A stretch of DNA of 64,000 bases from an uncultured Candidatus Saccharibacteria bacterium (GTDB taxonomy: Bacteria > Patescibacteriota > Saccharimonadia > Saccharimonadales > Saccharimonadaceae). Positions 17,503 to 26,467 of the stretch are shown here, piece by piece. The DNA lies in contig CALIJG010000020.1 in NCBI GenBank assembly GCA_938018005.1, forward strand, positions 62,001 to 126,000, given 5' to 3'. Every line of letters starts with the position of its first letter. The stretch's first letter is position 1. The notes beneath the pieces are model-generated. The model did no database searches. It saw nothing but the letters and a program-made list of their open reading frames with translations, and had not been told where the DNA came from. A program made the position numbers and the translations under genes.

Positions 17503-17654
17503 TATCAGCCTTTCACGATTCCTTTCTAGTATATTTATATAGAAAAAAGAGAAAAATAGCAATATATAACAGTGGTTTTATAGATGAATTATACTGTATA
17601 TCGATATTCGGTATATTTTACATCATAAAATTGCTAAAAACTATTGAATATTTG

Positions 17655-17671
17655 TAGTACAAATAGTACAA
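17655..17671. repeat. direct repeats TAGTACAA in the shared upstream region
   Basis: TAGTACAA occurs at 17655-17662 and 17664-17671, repeat distance 9 bases. It lies in the AT-rich 275-base gap between the replication-relaxation gene and the divergent small gene at 17778. It could be an operator or short iteron for either product. Confidence 0.3.
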
Positions 17672-17777
17672 TTTAAGTAGAGGTTTGATCATAAAACTGG
17701 CTCGTTAATAACACGAAAAACTAGACTTCAAACAGTAGCGCTTTTTGGTTATCATCCCGTGTAGTATACTAGGATTA

Positions 17778-17990
17778 ATGAGTCAATCAAGAATTCAACT
17801 ACAAATCGACACATCAAAAGAAGTGCGCAACCGAGCCAAAGCCGTTGCCTATAGCCAAGGCATGAGCCTGACCGAATTGGTGCTTAAGGCGCTAGCGACG
17901 GTTGGCGACAAGGAGCTGAAACAGCTGATTGAAAAGGATTTGCAGGAGCGCTCTGGACGCGGGCGTCCGCAGCAGTTCAAGTCTAGTTGA
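17778..17990 (+). CDS. small ribbon-helix-helix-like protein
   Basis: This 70-residue protein starts at ATG 17778 with AGGA upstream; an upstream in-frame start at 17745 would add a hydrophobic segment and is less likely. The sequence RIQLQIDTSKEVRNRAKAVA followed by YSQGMSLTELVLKAL has the beta-strand plus two-helix pattern of ribbon-helix-helix DNA-binding proteins common on plasmids. The basic tail (SGRGRPQQFK) could contact DNA. It is the first of three tightly spaced plus-strand genes ending in the decayed integrase. It probably regulates the element's maintenance genes. Confidence 0.6.
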   Translation: MSQSRIQLQIDTSKEVRNRAKAVAYSQGMSLTELVLKALATVGDKELKQLIEKDLQERSGRGRPQQFKSS

Positions 17991-18019
17991 TGTTATGACG
18001 AGTCGCGACAGGAGGGATT

Positions 18020-18202
18020 ATGGCGCGACCAAAAGGAAGTAAAAATAAACCAAAAGCCCCGCTGATGAAGCAATTTTCGTTCACGACTGAGCAGCGGATT
18101 AGGCTGGTGGCAAATTTAATCGTCGAGAAAATTATAGAAGACGGCGCGTTTGCCAAAAAGCTAATTACGATACTGGAGGATGATAAAAATGTCTCCAAAT
18201 AA
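18020..18202 (+). CDS. small basic protein upstream of the recombinase
   Basis: This 60-residue protein begins MARPKGSKNKPKAP, an AT-hook-like basic start, followed by one predicted helix pair (EQRIRLVANLIVEKIIEDG). GGAGGG lies ten bases before the ATG. Its end overlaps the recombinase start by 14 bases, a usual arrangement for accessory genes of serine integrases in Saccharibacterial elements. Function is not recognised. It could be a DNA-binding accessory factor. Confidence 0.5.
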   Translation: MARPKGSKNKPKAPLMKQFSFTTEQRIRLVANLIVEKIIEDGAFAKKLITILEDDKNVSK

Positions 18203-19291
18203 TCAGCCGAGAATTGGTTTGCTGGCGATACGAGTTTCTTCTGACAAGCAAGGTCTTGATGGCGACTCGCCCGAGGCCCAGCGCGAACAAGGCGAAGCTT
18301 ACGCCAAGGCGCACAATATCATAATTACTGAGACGATTATTTTGCTTGAATCAGCGTCGCACGAAACGCAGCCGATGCAAAAAAATAATCGACGTTTGCA
18401 AGGACAAAAGCAAAGGTTTTCAAGTTGTGCTGATTAAGTCAATCGACCGCTTCACGCGTGGTGGCGGAGATTATTATTCGCCGTTGAAACGACAGTTGAC
18501 GCTGCTAGGCATCGCCCTTGAGGATATGTACGGCGTGATTGGCAAGCAGCAAATAAACACGCTGGAGCACACTGGATTTAAGTATTATTGCTTGCCCGAA
18601 GTGTGGCAAAACCCTTTCTGGCAGCGCTTCGCGCGGCAAGATGGGCGCGTATTATCCGGCATACCATTGCAGTCGTGATGGGCATTATTTCCGTGTGCCT
18701 AAGGCTGAATTCGACAAGACGCTCGAGGATTTTGTACGGACTATTACCGTAAAGCCGGAGTACGTTGACGACATTATCGCTGCTATTGCCGAACTGTGGC
18801 GCGAGCGCCAAGCAAAGCAACTAGAAGCCAACCAACAGCGCCTAGAGTACCGCCAGAGCCTGCAAAACCAGATTCGGGCGACCGTGGACAGAATGCGCGT
18901 TGTCACGAGCGAAACGGCGCTTACGTACTTGGAAGAGGATATTATTAGCGCCGAAAATGAGCTAGCAAAACTAGACAAAGAAATCGCCAATCAGCCCAAC
19001 CTACAAGCCGAATTCGACCAAGTCTTGCGATACGCCAAATATATTTTGGAACATCTCCCTGAGCTACTACTTGACCTCTGTAATCCCTTGCGAAAAGCCG
19101 CCTTTTTCGCCGCTATCTTCAATAAAGTCCCAACCTATGATGAAATAAAGTTTGGAACTCACAAAAACAGCTCGCTACCAGAGGTAAACGAGCTGTTCCG
19201 TATCCGAATGGATGATAAATCCCTTTATGGTGACCTCACCGGGAATCGAACCCGGATTGCCAGGATGAAAACCTGGTGTCCTAACCGTTAG
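18189..19291 (+). pseudogene. decayed large serine recombinase (site-specific integrase)
   Basis: The N-terminal resolvase domain begins LAIRVSSDKQGLDGDSPEAQ, with the catalytic Ser in RVSS, from ATG 18189 behind GGAGG. A frameshift near 18380-18400 moves to the frame with FQVVLIKSIDRFTRGGG. After LEHTGFKYY the sequence jumps straight to a zinc-ribbon ACPKCGKTLSGSASRGKMG in another frame (about 18590), so the recombinase domain of roughly 150 residues is deleted. A coiled-coil tail follows (18750-19080). The last codons run into tRNA-Glu, so the reading frame ends in the presumed attachment site. The enzyme cannot be active as it stands. Confidence 0.8.
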
Positions 19292-19302
19292 ACGATGAGG
19301 CC
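19228..19302 (-). tRNA. tRNA-Glu (anticodon TTC)
   Basis: Reading the minus strand, the acceptor stem GGCCTCA pairs with TGAGGTC (one G-T). The anticodon stem-loop is CCAGG-TTTTCAT-CCTGG, giving anticodon TTC. The T arm is CCGGGTTCGATTCCCGG. The 3' end A-CCA is encoded. The 3' half overlaps the end of the decayed integrase, so it is the likely insertion site of the mobile element on its left. It has its own promoter. Confidence 0.95.
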
Positions 19303-19330
19303 GTGCAGGCACGTAGCTGTGCTGTGTGCC

Positions 19331-19359
19331 ATTATACGAAAAACTCGCTGGTTTGTCCA
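19331..19359 (-). promoter_or_regulatory. promoter of tRNA-Glu
   Basis: On the minus strand TGGACA (19354-19359) and TATAAT (19331-19336) are separated by 17 bases, with the tRNA 5' end 29 bases downstream of the -10 box. This is a near-consensus sigma-70 promoter. Confidence 0.75.
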
Positions 19360-19462
19360 CCATAATACCGCTCTATTGCCGCGCGAGCCGAGAATCATGC
19401 TCTGGCTGCAGCGATATCTGCTATACTAATGACACGATATTGCGTTATACAACAAAGTTATT

Positions 19463-20950
19463 ATGGATATTTCGCCTGTTCCGACATCTGTGCTGGGAGA
19501 GCACCCACCCCAGCGTCCCGCCAAGCGGCGGCATAGCACACTCATGCTATGGGTGATGCTTGCGGCGGCCATTACTGTGGTGCTCTCGGCTATTGCTGCA
19601 GCGGTGACTCTTCTCTCCTCGCCGCAGCGCATGCAGGCAGCGGCGGTATCGGCCGCACCATCGCGCACCGATGTATTTCTGGCCAATGGCTATGGAGCAG
19701 GCCAGCACGCAGTGCGGTTTGCAGCGGGGCAGGGCGGCTTGAACTTCTTGGGTGGCACAGCCGACCACTCGCGGCTCGCCATTGCAGGGCAGGGCGCGCA
19801 GGATGCCGCACCAGTGCTCCGCATTTGGGACACTAGGCACAAGCAGCCAGTCGCTACTTGGCCAGCCAGTACCTGTAGCAGCGTCACACCGCGTGGAGTA
19901 GTGTATTGCGCCAGCCAGCAGCGAGGGCGCTCAGTCATTACCGCGGTAGACCTTGCCACCGCTAAGGTTCTCTATGCTACCCCTGTAGCTGCCCAGCCAA
20001 GCACGCTCACATACTACGGCACAGATGGTCAGCAACAGGATATTATTGGCGAGAGCGCCGCCGCCACCTTCTACGCCGCCGCAGGGAGCCTGCACCCCAT
20101 CACCAGTGGCGATTTTCAGAACCCCAACGCTACCTGCACGATAGCGAGCGGTAGCAAGCTTCTCTGTCGCCGTAATACCGAGAAAGACCACGGCGCTAAG
20201 CCATCCCAGAAGTCACCCAGCAAGCGCGCTACCTCACGTACCACCACCGGTGTCGTCATCACAAATGAGCGCCAGGCGACCACTGCAGACCAACCGACGA
20301 CCACCATCACCGTGTATGATATCACCAGCGGCACGCGCGAAGTGCAGCGCACAGCTAGCTCCAGCAACGTCACCTTGGCAAGCGATGGTTGGCTGGAGGG
20401 CACTGCTAGCAGTAATACCGTCCAATCCAGCGGGCAAGAGACCTTCGAGAGCTATGGCCTGGACGGTAAGCCACGCGGCCGCAGCACTGTCAATAGCGCG
20501 TACAAGCTCAGCCCAGCCGCCAGCTCCTTCACTAACCCCGCTGGCACTACTGTGCCAACGTACCCCCGAGAGGCTCTCACTACAGATATGCCGCGCGTCG
20601 TTGTGGATGGGCAGGGTAGAGAGTTCCTGCGTATTGCCAGCCAAAACACCCAAGACTTCGCCCTCAGCCAGGCTACCTACAGCCGCACCAGCGGTGGCAC
20701 GCTCACCCTGGCTGACGGCGGCAACATTGTCTCCGCCAGCCTGGATGGCTCACTCCTCCTCACCAGTAATCTCCACTCCGCCGGTATTCAAGCCAGCGGC
20801 AGTAAAGGTCTCAAGATCGTCAAAGTCGCCGATGGTACAACCCTCCTCACCATCAAAGGAACCGACATGCGCAGCCTCACTATTCGTAGCAATCTCATCG
20901 CTAGCACCGGCAAGGACGGCACACTTGTGGTGTATGTGCCGGGCAAGTAG
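19463..20950 (+). CDS. membrane-anchored beta-propeller-like protein
   Basis: This 495-residue protein has a basic N-terminus, one membrane segment (about residues 28-52), and a long external region with WD40/PQQ-like propeller features: VLRIWDTRHKQPVATWPAS, ITAVDLATAKVLYATP, and the end LTIRSNLIASTGKDGTLVVY. No catalytic motif is seen. Such proteins often bind other proteins or cell-wall material at the surface. The middle is Ser/Thr-rich. Codon use is GC-rich like the core genes, in contrast to the element on its left. No family name can be given with certainty. Confidence 0.6.
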   Translation: MDISPVPTSVLGEHPPQRPAKRRHSTLMLWVMLAAAITVVLSAIAAAVTLLSSPQRMQAAAVSAAPSRTDVFLANGYGAGQHAVRFAAGQGGLNFLGGTADHSRLAIAGQGAQDAAPVLRIWDTRHKQPVATWPASTCSSVTPRGVVYCASQQRGRSVITAVDLATAKVLYATPVAAQPSTLTYYGTDGQQQDIIGESAAATFYAAAGSLHPITSGDFQNPNATCTIASGSKLLCRRNTEKDHGAKPSQKSPSKRATSRTTTGVVITNERQATTADQPTTTITVYDITSGTREVQRTASSSNVTLASDGWLEGTASSNTVQSSGQETFESYGLDGKPRGRSTVNSAYKLSPAASSFTNPAGTTVPTYPREALTTDMPRVVVDGQGREFLRIASQNTQDFALSQATYSRTSGGTLTLADGGNIVSASLDGSLLLTSNLHSAGIQASGSKGLKIVKVADGTTLLTIKGTDMRSLTIRSNLIASTGKDGTLVVYVPGK

Positions 20951-21020
20951 CGCTGCACCCTACACCTCAGCACACAGCGCGCCCACTTTCTCTGCATAGC
21001 CGCAGCTTTATAGCAAAAAC

Positions 21021-21045
21021 AACCCGCCACTGCGAGCGGGTTATT
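21021..21045. terminator. hairpin terminator between convergent genes
   Basis: AACCCGC (21021-21027) pairs with GCGGGTT (21036-21042), followed by TATTTATT. It separates the plus-strand propeller gene from the convergent small membrane protein. Confidence 0.55.
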
Positions 21046-21070
21046 TATTAAGAGTAGCAGAGCAGGGGCT

Positions 21071-21337
21071 CTACCGGCTGGCTGCGTGGTTAAGCACATA
21101 GGCACTAAGGCAGGCCAGGCCAATGCTAAGCATAACGATGGCAGTGTGCGGGTCGATGCTGTGCGAGATACTCAGCACCACTACGATGACGCTGAGCACC
21201 AGGCAGGCTGCGATAAGCAGGATGTCGAGCATTTGCTTGGGCGTCTTTTTGCGGGTGGTCGATACTGTGACCTTTGTTTTTGTTGTTGTTGCTGGCGCGG
21301 CTGCTTTGGCCGCTGCTTTGGTTGATTTTTTTGCCAT
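21071..21337 (-). CDS. small membrane protein with Lys/Ala-rich N-terminus
   Basis: This 88-residue protein starts at ATG 21337, chosen for the strong ribosome site AAGGAGG seven bases upstream. The longer upstream frame lacks one. The N-terminus is rich in Lys, Ala and Thr (MAKKSTKAAAKAAAPATTTK), histone-H1-like in composition. Two membrane segments follow (about residues 36-58 and 64-84). No family is recognised. The basic segment could contact nucleic acid or the membrane surface. Confidence 0.65.
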   Translation of the reverse strand: MAKKSTKAAAKAAAPATTTKTKVTVSTTRKKTPKQMLDILLIAACLVLSVIVVVLSISHSIDPHTAIVMLSIGLACLSAYVLNHAASR

Positions 21338-21515
21338 ATGGCCTCCTTTGTTTTCTGGCACTATTGTAGCACATTGTAGAGAAAAATGGGCGAATAAATT
21401 ACTCAAGGTCATAAGAAGTGGCGGGCAGCGAGCGCGGCTACCTCCTCGCCAACACTCCATTGCCATCGCCCACGCAATCCGCTATAATACACACAAAGCA
21501 TAAGGGGGATAACCA

Positions 21516-23591
21516 ATGGGGGTGCAACAAATCAGCCGGTTTTGGCACCGGCGCTTGTGCGAGGCAAGTATGCTCTATGCCGTCATCATCGTGGCGCTGT
21601 GGGCATGGCGGCACTTTGGCGGGGTGGATCAATACAACCTCGTGCTTGGCATGCCACTCATTGCCGTCATCTTGGCCGGTATAACAGGGGTCGTGGCAGC
21701 GGTGCTTCACATCTGGCCACCGCAGCAGCGGCTTGGGCAGGCGAGCCTCGTGGTGTATCTCTGCGCCGTGGCCACAACGGGCGCGCTCATCGTTGGCACT
21801 GGCGGGCTGAGCTCACCCTTTATTGCAGCCTGGCTCTTGGTGGCAGTCTTTGCAATGTTTTTTGGCTGGGTGGGGCTAGCGCTCGTCTTGCTACTGGTCA
21901 ATGCCTACCTCAGTTGGGGAGTATTGTCGGGGCATATTACAAGCATGATGATCCCCAGCGCTATGCTGACGGGCGAGCTGCCCATCTTGGTAGGGTGCTT
22001 GCTCTGGGGGCCGGATGATCGCGCTGCCGAGGCCCGCACTACCTCATACCGCGAGCTTGCCGCCACACTAAGCCGGGTAGCAGGCAAGTCGGATATCGTG
22101 CTCAATGCGATTGGCGATGGCGTGATGGCACTGGACGCAGATGGGATGATAGAGCTCATCAATCCAGCAGCTCAGCGCCTCGTGGGTTGGGGTGACGAAG
22201 ATGCTCTGGGCCTCAGCTACCAATCCGTCCTCAAGCTTATCGACGCCAAGAATGACCCCATTACTAATGATACCGACCCCATCGCCACCGTCCTGGCGGA
22301 CAACCAGCCCCTCACCACCGACCGCCTGCGTCTCGTGACGAGCTCTGGCAAGACGCCGATCATCTCGCTCGTTATTTCGCCTGTGAGCAGCGAGCCGGGC
22401 AGTGGGGTTATCGTCGTCTTTCGTGATGTGACAAAGGAAAAGGCCGAGGAACGCCAAAAAGCCGAGTTCATTAGCACAGCCAGCCACGAGATGCGTACCC
22501 CTGTGGCATCAATCGAGGGCTACCTTGGCCTCACCCTTAACCCCGCCACTGCCACTATCGACAAGCGCGCCCGCGACTTCATTACCAAAGCCCACCGTTC
22601 GGCCGAGCACCTCGGCCGGCTCTTTCAAGACCTGCTGGACGTGAGCAAAGCCGATGATGGCCGCTTGCAGAGCAACCCCGAGGCGATCGATCTCATCCCC
22701 TTTGTCAGTGACATTGTGGAGGGGCTACGCCACAAGGCTGAGGACAAACAGCTCCAGCTTATCTTCAAGCCACGCCCTGGCACAACTAGTACCGATCACA
22801 GCGCTACCTTTACCAGCCGGACGCTCAGCCCTGCCTTTTATGTCTATGTTGATCCAGACCAGCTGCGCGAGGTGCTCGATAATCTGGTGGAGAATGCCAT
22901 CAAATACACCCCCAGCGGGCGTGTAACGGTGGATGTGACTGGTGGTAGTGGGCGCGTGACGATCGCCATTGCCGATACTGGCATTGGCATACCAGTAGAA
23001 GATCAGTCACACCTCTTCCAAAAGTTCTATCGAGTAGATAATTCGGACACGCGTGAGATTGGCGGCACTGGCCTGGGGCTCTACCTCAGTCGCCGCCTTA
23101 CAGAGGTGATGGGTGGCCGCTTGTGGGTGGAGAGTGCGTACCGGCAGGGAAGTACTTTCTTCCTTGAGCTCCCGCGCTTGAGCGAGCACGATGCTCAAAC
23201 CGCCCTCGCTGCCAAAGCCAAGGCAGCAGCACAAGCCGCCAAGGCAGCTCCGCCTCGCCCAGTGCCAACTTTTGCCACGGCCGCACTCCAGAGCCAAGGC
23301 TTTTTGCCACAGCCCAGCCCAGCTGCTCGTGCCCAGCGCCCAGCACAAAAAAATAGCCACTCAGCCACCCCACCCAAGCCAAAAGATACCCAGTCTACCA
23401 CTGTTGCCATCGCTCATCCTGCTCCTTCCACTCCCCCCAGCGCCACACCTTCCTCCACAGCACAACCTACGCCAAGCACGTCGCCCACGGCGCATATCAT
23501 TGCCACTAGTCAGCCTCGGCGTAGCCCCACTCGTGTCCGCGATGTCCTCACCACGCCGCGCTCTGCTGCGCCACCACGGGCGGTGCGGTAA
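21516..23591 (+). CDS. membrane sensor histidine kinase with PAS domain and disordered tail
   Basis: This 691-residue protein has about six membrane helices (residues 15-165), a PAS domain (about 190-305), and a dimerisation/phospho-acceptor region FISTASHEMRTPVASIEGYL with the conserved His. The ATPase domain has the N box (NAIKYTPSG), the G1 box (ADTGIGIP) and the G2 box (GGTGLGLYLS). The last 130 residues are Pro/Ala/Ser/Thr-rich and lack order. It autophosphorylates and passes phosphate to a response regulator; the one at 24507 is the nearest candidate. It starts at ATG 21516 behind AGGGGG. The multi-helix N-terminus without a large external loop suggests sensing within the membrane. Confidence 0.9.
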   Translation: MGVQQISRFWHRRLCEASMLYAVIIVALWAWRHFGGVDQYNLVLGMPLIAVILAGITGVVAAVLHIWPPQQRLGQASLVVYLCAVATTGALIVGTGGLSSPFIAAWLLVAVFAMFFGWVGLALVLLLVNAYLSWGVLSGHITSMMIPSAMLTGELPILVGCLLWGPDDRAAEARTTSYRELAATLSRVAGKSDIVLNAIGDGVMALDADGMIELINPAAQRLVGWGDEDALGLSYQSVLKLIDAKNDPITNDTDPIATVLADNQPLTTDRLRLVTSSGKTPIISLVISPVSSEPGSGVIVVFRDVTKEKAEERQKAEFISTASHEMRTPVASIEGYLGLTLNPATATIDKRARDFITKAHRSAEHLGRLFQDLLDVSKADDGRLQSNPEAIDLIPFVSDIVEGLRHKAEDKQLQLIFKPRPGTTSTDHSATFTSRTLSPAFYVYVDPDQLREVLDNLVENAIKYTPSGRVTVDVTGGSGRVTIAIADTGIGIPVEDQSHLFQKFYRVDNSDTREIGGTGLGLYLSRRLTEVMGGRLWVESAYRQGSTFFLELPRLSEHDAQTALAAKAKAAAQAAKAAPPRPVPTFATAALQSQGFLPQPSPAARAQRPAQKNSHSATPPKPKDTQSTTVAIAHPAPSTPPSATPSSTAQPTPSTSPTAHIIATSQPRRSPTRVRDVLTTPRSAAPPRAVR

Positions 23592-23620
23592 ATCTCACGC
23601 CTATCTCGAAATAATTATAG

Positions 23621-23653
23621 AGGCCGATGTTTTCCACAATACCGGCCTTTTTT
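23621..23653 (+). terminator. terminator after the histidine kinase
   Basis: AGGCCG (23621-23626) pairs with CGGCCT (23643-23648), followed by a run of T. It lies 30 bases after the kinase stop, so the response regulator downstream is separately transcribed. Confidence 0.6.
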
Positions 23654-23751
23654 ATTCTAAAACGTATCACCAGTGCCAGTGTCCTTCCTGTAGTAAAAAG
23701 CAAGAAGAGGAATGAACCCCAGCGAAGGTAAAGCGTCAGACTGCTACAGGC

Positions 23752-24192
23752 TTACGACTGATCCTTCTTGCGCTTGCGCTCTAACTGCTCATTAAGTAGC
23801 TGAAGTGTGACAGCACTAATGCCTGTCGCATATGTACCACACGCTACCCCGTGCATCACCGCTTCTTCCATCTGGCGATGCTCGAGCCCATCGATGTTTG
23901 AGAACCCCTCGGCAGCAGCAATCTCCTCATCTGTCGTCATCACATGCTCAGCGACTGGATTAAGCAGGTTGCCCACTGGCTCCATATTGCCACTGTCATG
24001 ATAGAGACTAATGCCTGTTGCGGCTGTTAGAGTCGCACCAATGGTGGCCAGCATCCCTAGTGCCCGCGCTGCTTTCTCACGCCGCGAGGATCGCTCGGGC
24101 GATTGTAATTTTTCTGCAAAACGCGTGACCCAGCTTGGCTTCTCGCTTGTGTGCCGTGCCCCAGCGTGTCGCATTTGTTGTGTTGTTGTCAT
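23752..24192 (-). CDS. membrane-associated protein of unknown function
   Basis: This 146-residue protein has a basic N-terminal region, one membrane segment (about residues 44-64), a polar middle with Met/Glu-rich helices, a second weak hydrophobic stretch (about 112-132) and a Lys/Arg-rich end (ERKRKKDQ). No family is recognised. It is divergent from the response regulator. The 314-base gap between them holds the promoters for both and no further gene. Confidence 0.55.
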   Translation of the reverse strand: MTTTQQMRHAGARHTSEKPSWVTRFAEKLQSPERSSRREKAARALGMLATIGATLTAATGISLYHDSGNMEPVGNLLNPVAEHVMTTDEEIAAAEGFSNIDGLEHRQMEEAVMHGVACGTYATGISAVTLQLLNEQLERKRKKDQS

Positions 24193-24506
24193 AGTTCATC
24201 TTCCTCTGTTAGAGACAATATGATACCACGGTATGGATTTATAGTCAATGGTTACGTATCTGCGCCCAAAACCTCCAAATCTCTCATACTTATAGCTAGA
24301 CTCACAGTACCCATGCCGAAGATATACACAGAGCGCTCCCGCCTTGCTTCATCGCTGGCCTTCAGATACGTTTTTCCAATCTCTCTATGCCAAATCCAAT
24401 CGTGCGCCCACACCACCACTGAGGCGGCTCTTTCTATCACTTTCTCTCAAAAAAACCACAAGCACTATGGTATTTTTGCCGACAATTGCGTACAATAGAG
24501 GGTGAT

Positions 24507-26072
24507 ATGACAAAGGTTAAGATTCTGCTTGTCGAAGACGACAAAAGCCTGCGCGAAATATACGGAGTACGCCTGTTGGCCGAGGGGTATGACATCGTGT
24601 CGGCCGGCGATGGGGAAGAAGCACTCGCCATGGCTATCAAAGAACGTCCGCAGCTCATCATCAGTGATGTGATGATGCCTAAGATTAGTGGCTTCGACAT
24701 GCTCGATATCTTGCGCAGCACCACCGAGACGCGCGGCATCAAGGTGATTATCATGACGGCACTCTCGAGCCAAGACCAGCGCATGCGCGGCGAGGCACTG
24801 GGAGCAGATCGCTACCTCGTCAAATCGCAGGTTGGCATTGAAGATGTGGTGCGCGCCGTACACGACGTCCTTGGCGATACAGGGGTAAGTCACCAGCCGG
24901 CAGCACAGACCACTCCTGAGCCTCAGCCAAGTGCACCAACCATACCAGTTCCATCGGCCGCTCAGCCCGCCACACTGCCACAGCCCACAGCGCCATTCTC
25001 CACGCCGCGACCAGCCAGCCTGGGCGAGCGAGTGATCCATCCACTACAGTCTTCTATGCCGAGGCCAGATTATGCCAGCCTGATAGATGACGAACTCGAT
25101 GCCGCCAATGGTACTTCACAGCCCACAGCGCCGCAGCCGCCAGCCGAGCCCACCACGCCACAGCCATTCACCTTGCCGCCAGCCGAAGAGGCACCAGAGG
25201 CCGAGATCGTCACACATCACGATGAACACCCAGCCTCTACTAATAGCGCACCAAGCCCAGCAGAAGCTCCACATCTGCACACACCGCCAGCCAGCGATGC
25301 TCCCGCTACGCAGCCACCCATTAACGATATTATTGCGCCGCATAGCACAGCGCCATCAGGTATTCCAGATGTGCACCACCACATTGTGGCGAGTCAGCCT
25401 GCTCACTACACCCACACTCCAGCCGACGACGAAGCCGAGCTAGCCGAAGCTCTGCGCATGAGCACGCAGCAAACCGATGACGAGACAGACACTGGTGAAG
25501 CCGCCTACCAGCCAAGCCAAAACCAGCTCGTATCAGACGCCGTGGCCAACCTTAATGAGCAGATGGACACCATTCCGACTCCGACTCCGGTCGAACCACC
25601 AGTACCAACCGCCACAGCATACGACGCACCAGCGCCAAGCCACACTGCGCCAGTCGCCTCAGCTCAACCGCCAGCTGCTCACCACGAGCATCACGAGGAT
25701 TCACCAGCTCATCCTGCTGCTGATAATGCAGCCATTACACCGCACAGCACACAAGCCATTGCTGCAGACCCGTCTGATGCACTAGCCGCGGCGTTGCTCC
25801 AGGGTAGTGCAGCCGCTCATCCGTCGGTCTCGCCAGTCGATCATCCACTCTACGATGCCATCCGTCCAGCTCCCGTTGCTGCAGCGCATTCTGCTCCAGC
25901 ACAGCCCGTCAACGCCGTAGCAGGGCAACCATCAGTCACTCATCATGCAGTATCAGTGCCTCAGCCAGGAGCCGCACCTTCGCGCCCAGCACCAGCCATA
26001 CAGCACAGCCACGACAACCTCAGTTTCGAAGAGACTGAGCGGGCAACACCATCATCGGCCGGGTCGCACTAA
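24507..26072 (+). CDS. response regulator: receiver domain plus 400-residue disordered tail
   Basis: The start is ATG 24507 (ribosome site GAGGGTGAT), giving 521 residues. Residues 1-120 are a complete receiver domain: KILLVEDDKSLREIYG (acidic pocket), IISDVMMPK (phospho-acceptor Asp), IIMTALSS (switch Thr) and YLVKSQ (conserved Lys). Residues 125-521 are low-complexity Pro/Ala/Thr/His-rich, with no DNA-binding or enzymatic domain. Output must therefore be by protein contact, or through the tail. The kinase at 21516 has a similar but shorter tail, so the pair may work together. This is an unusual architecture; stand-alone receivers rarely carry so long a tail. Confidence 0.88.
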   Translation: MTKVKILLVEDDKSLREIYGVRLLAEGYDIVSAGDGEEALAMAIKERPQLIISDVMMPKISGFDMLDILRSTTETRGIKVIIMTALSSQDQRMRGEALGADRYLVKSQVGIEDVVRAVHDVLGDTGVSHQPAAQTTPEPQPSAPTIPVPSAAQPATLPQPTAPFSTPRPASLGERVIHPLQSSMPRPDYASLIDDELDAANGTSQPTAPQPPAEPTTPQPFTLPPAEEAPEAEIVTHHDEHPASTNSAPSPAEAPHLHTPPASDAPATQPPINDIIAPHSTAPSGIPDVHHHIVASQPAHYTHTPADDEAELAEALRMSTQQTDDETDTGEAAYQPSQNQLVSDAVANLNEQMDTIPTPTPVEPPVPTATAYDAPAPSHTAPVASAQPPAAHHEHHEDSPAHPAADNAAITPHSTQAIAADPSDALAAALLQGSAAAHPSVSPVDHPLYDAIRPAPVAAAHSAPAQPVNAVAGQPSVTHHAVSVPQPGAAPSRPAPAIQHSHDNLSFEETERATPSSAGSH

Positions 26073-26134
26073 AAAGCGTATCCATATCGCTTCACACGTG
26101 CTATACTAGGTAATCATCATGCATGGAGCCTGTT

Positions 26135-26401
26135 ATGCCCGATCGATCACCATTCGACTACCCATTCCATGAACAACCTACCGATGACCCTGTCACTGGC
26201 CCTGCTACGCGATGCAATGATCCACTACAAGCCGATAGCCGCCAGCATCCATCGCTTGAGTACCCACTGGTTGTGCCAGAAGTCAAACATAGCCCACTTT
26301 TCACATGCATTCGTGCCATTGGCAAGGCTGCTCTCCGCGGCACGCGGAGCATTGTTTCAGCGGTTACTCGGCCGTGGTCGCGTCATACCCATCAGCATTA
26401 A
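26135..26401 (+). CDS. short hypothetical protein
   Basis: An 88-residue frame starts at ATG 26135 (an in-frame ATG at 26123 is also possible). It begins MPDRSPFDYPFHEQPTDDPV, is Pro/His/Arg-rich and has no clear membrane segment. It follows a TATACT promoter-like element and precedes the pseudouridine synthase. No family is recognised, and chance coding cannot be excluded in this GC-rich DNA. Confidence 0.4.
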   Translation: MPDRSPFDYPFHEQPTDDPVTGPATRCNDPLQADSRQHPSLEYPLVVPEVKHSPLFTCIRAIGKAALRGTRSIVSAVTRPWSRHTHQH

Positions 26402-26467
26402 GCCGAGCGAGTTATGAGCGCAGAGCCGAGCCTTCGGCCAGCACGTCCTGGGTGATATAATAGGGGC

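Noticed and set aside
24880..26070. Repetitive DNA that might be a CRISPR or tandem repeat
   Set aside because: It encodes the Pro/Ala/His-rich tail of the response regulator; repeats are irregular and only at codon level.
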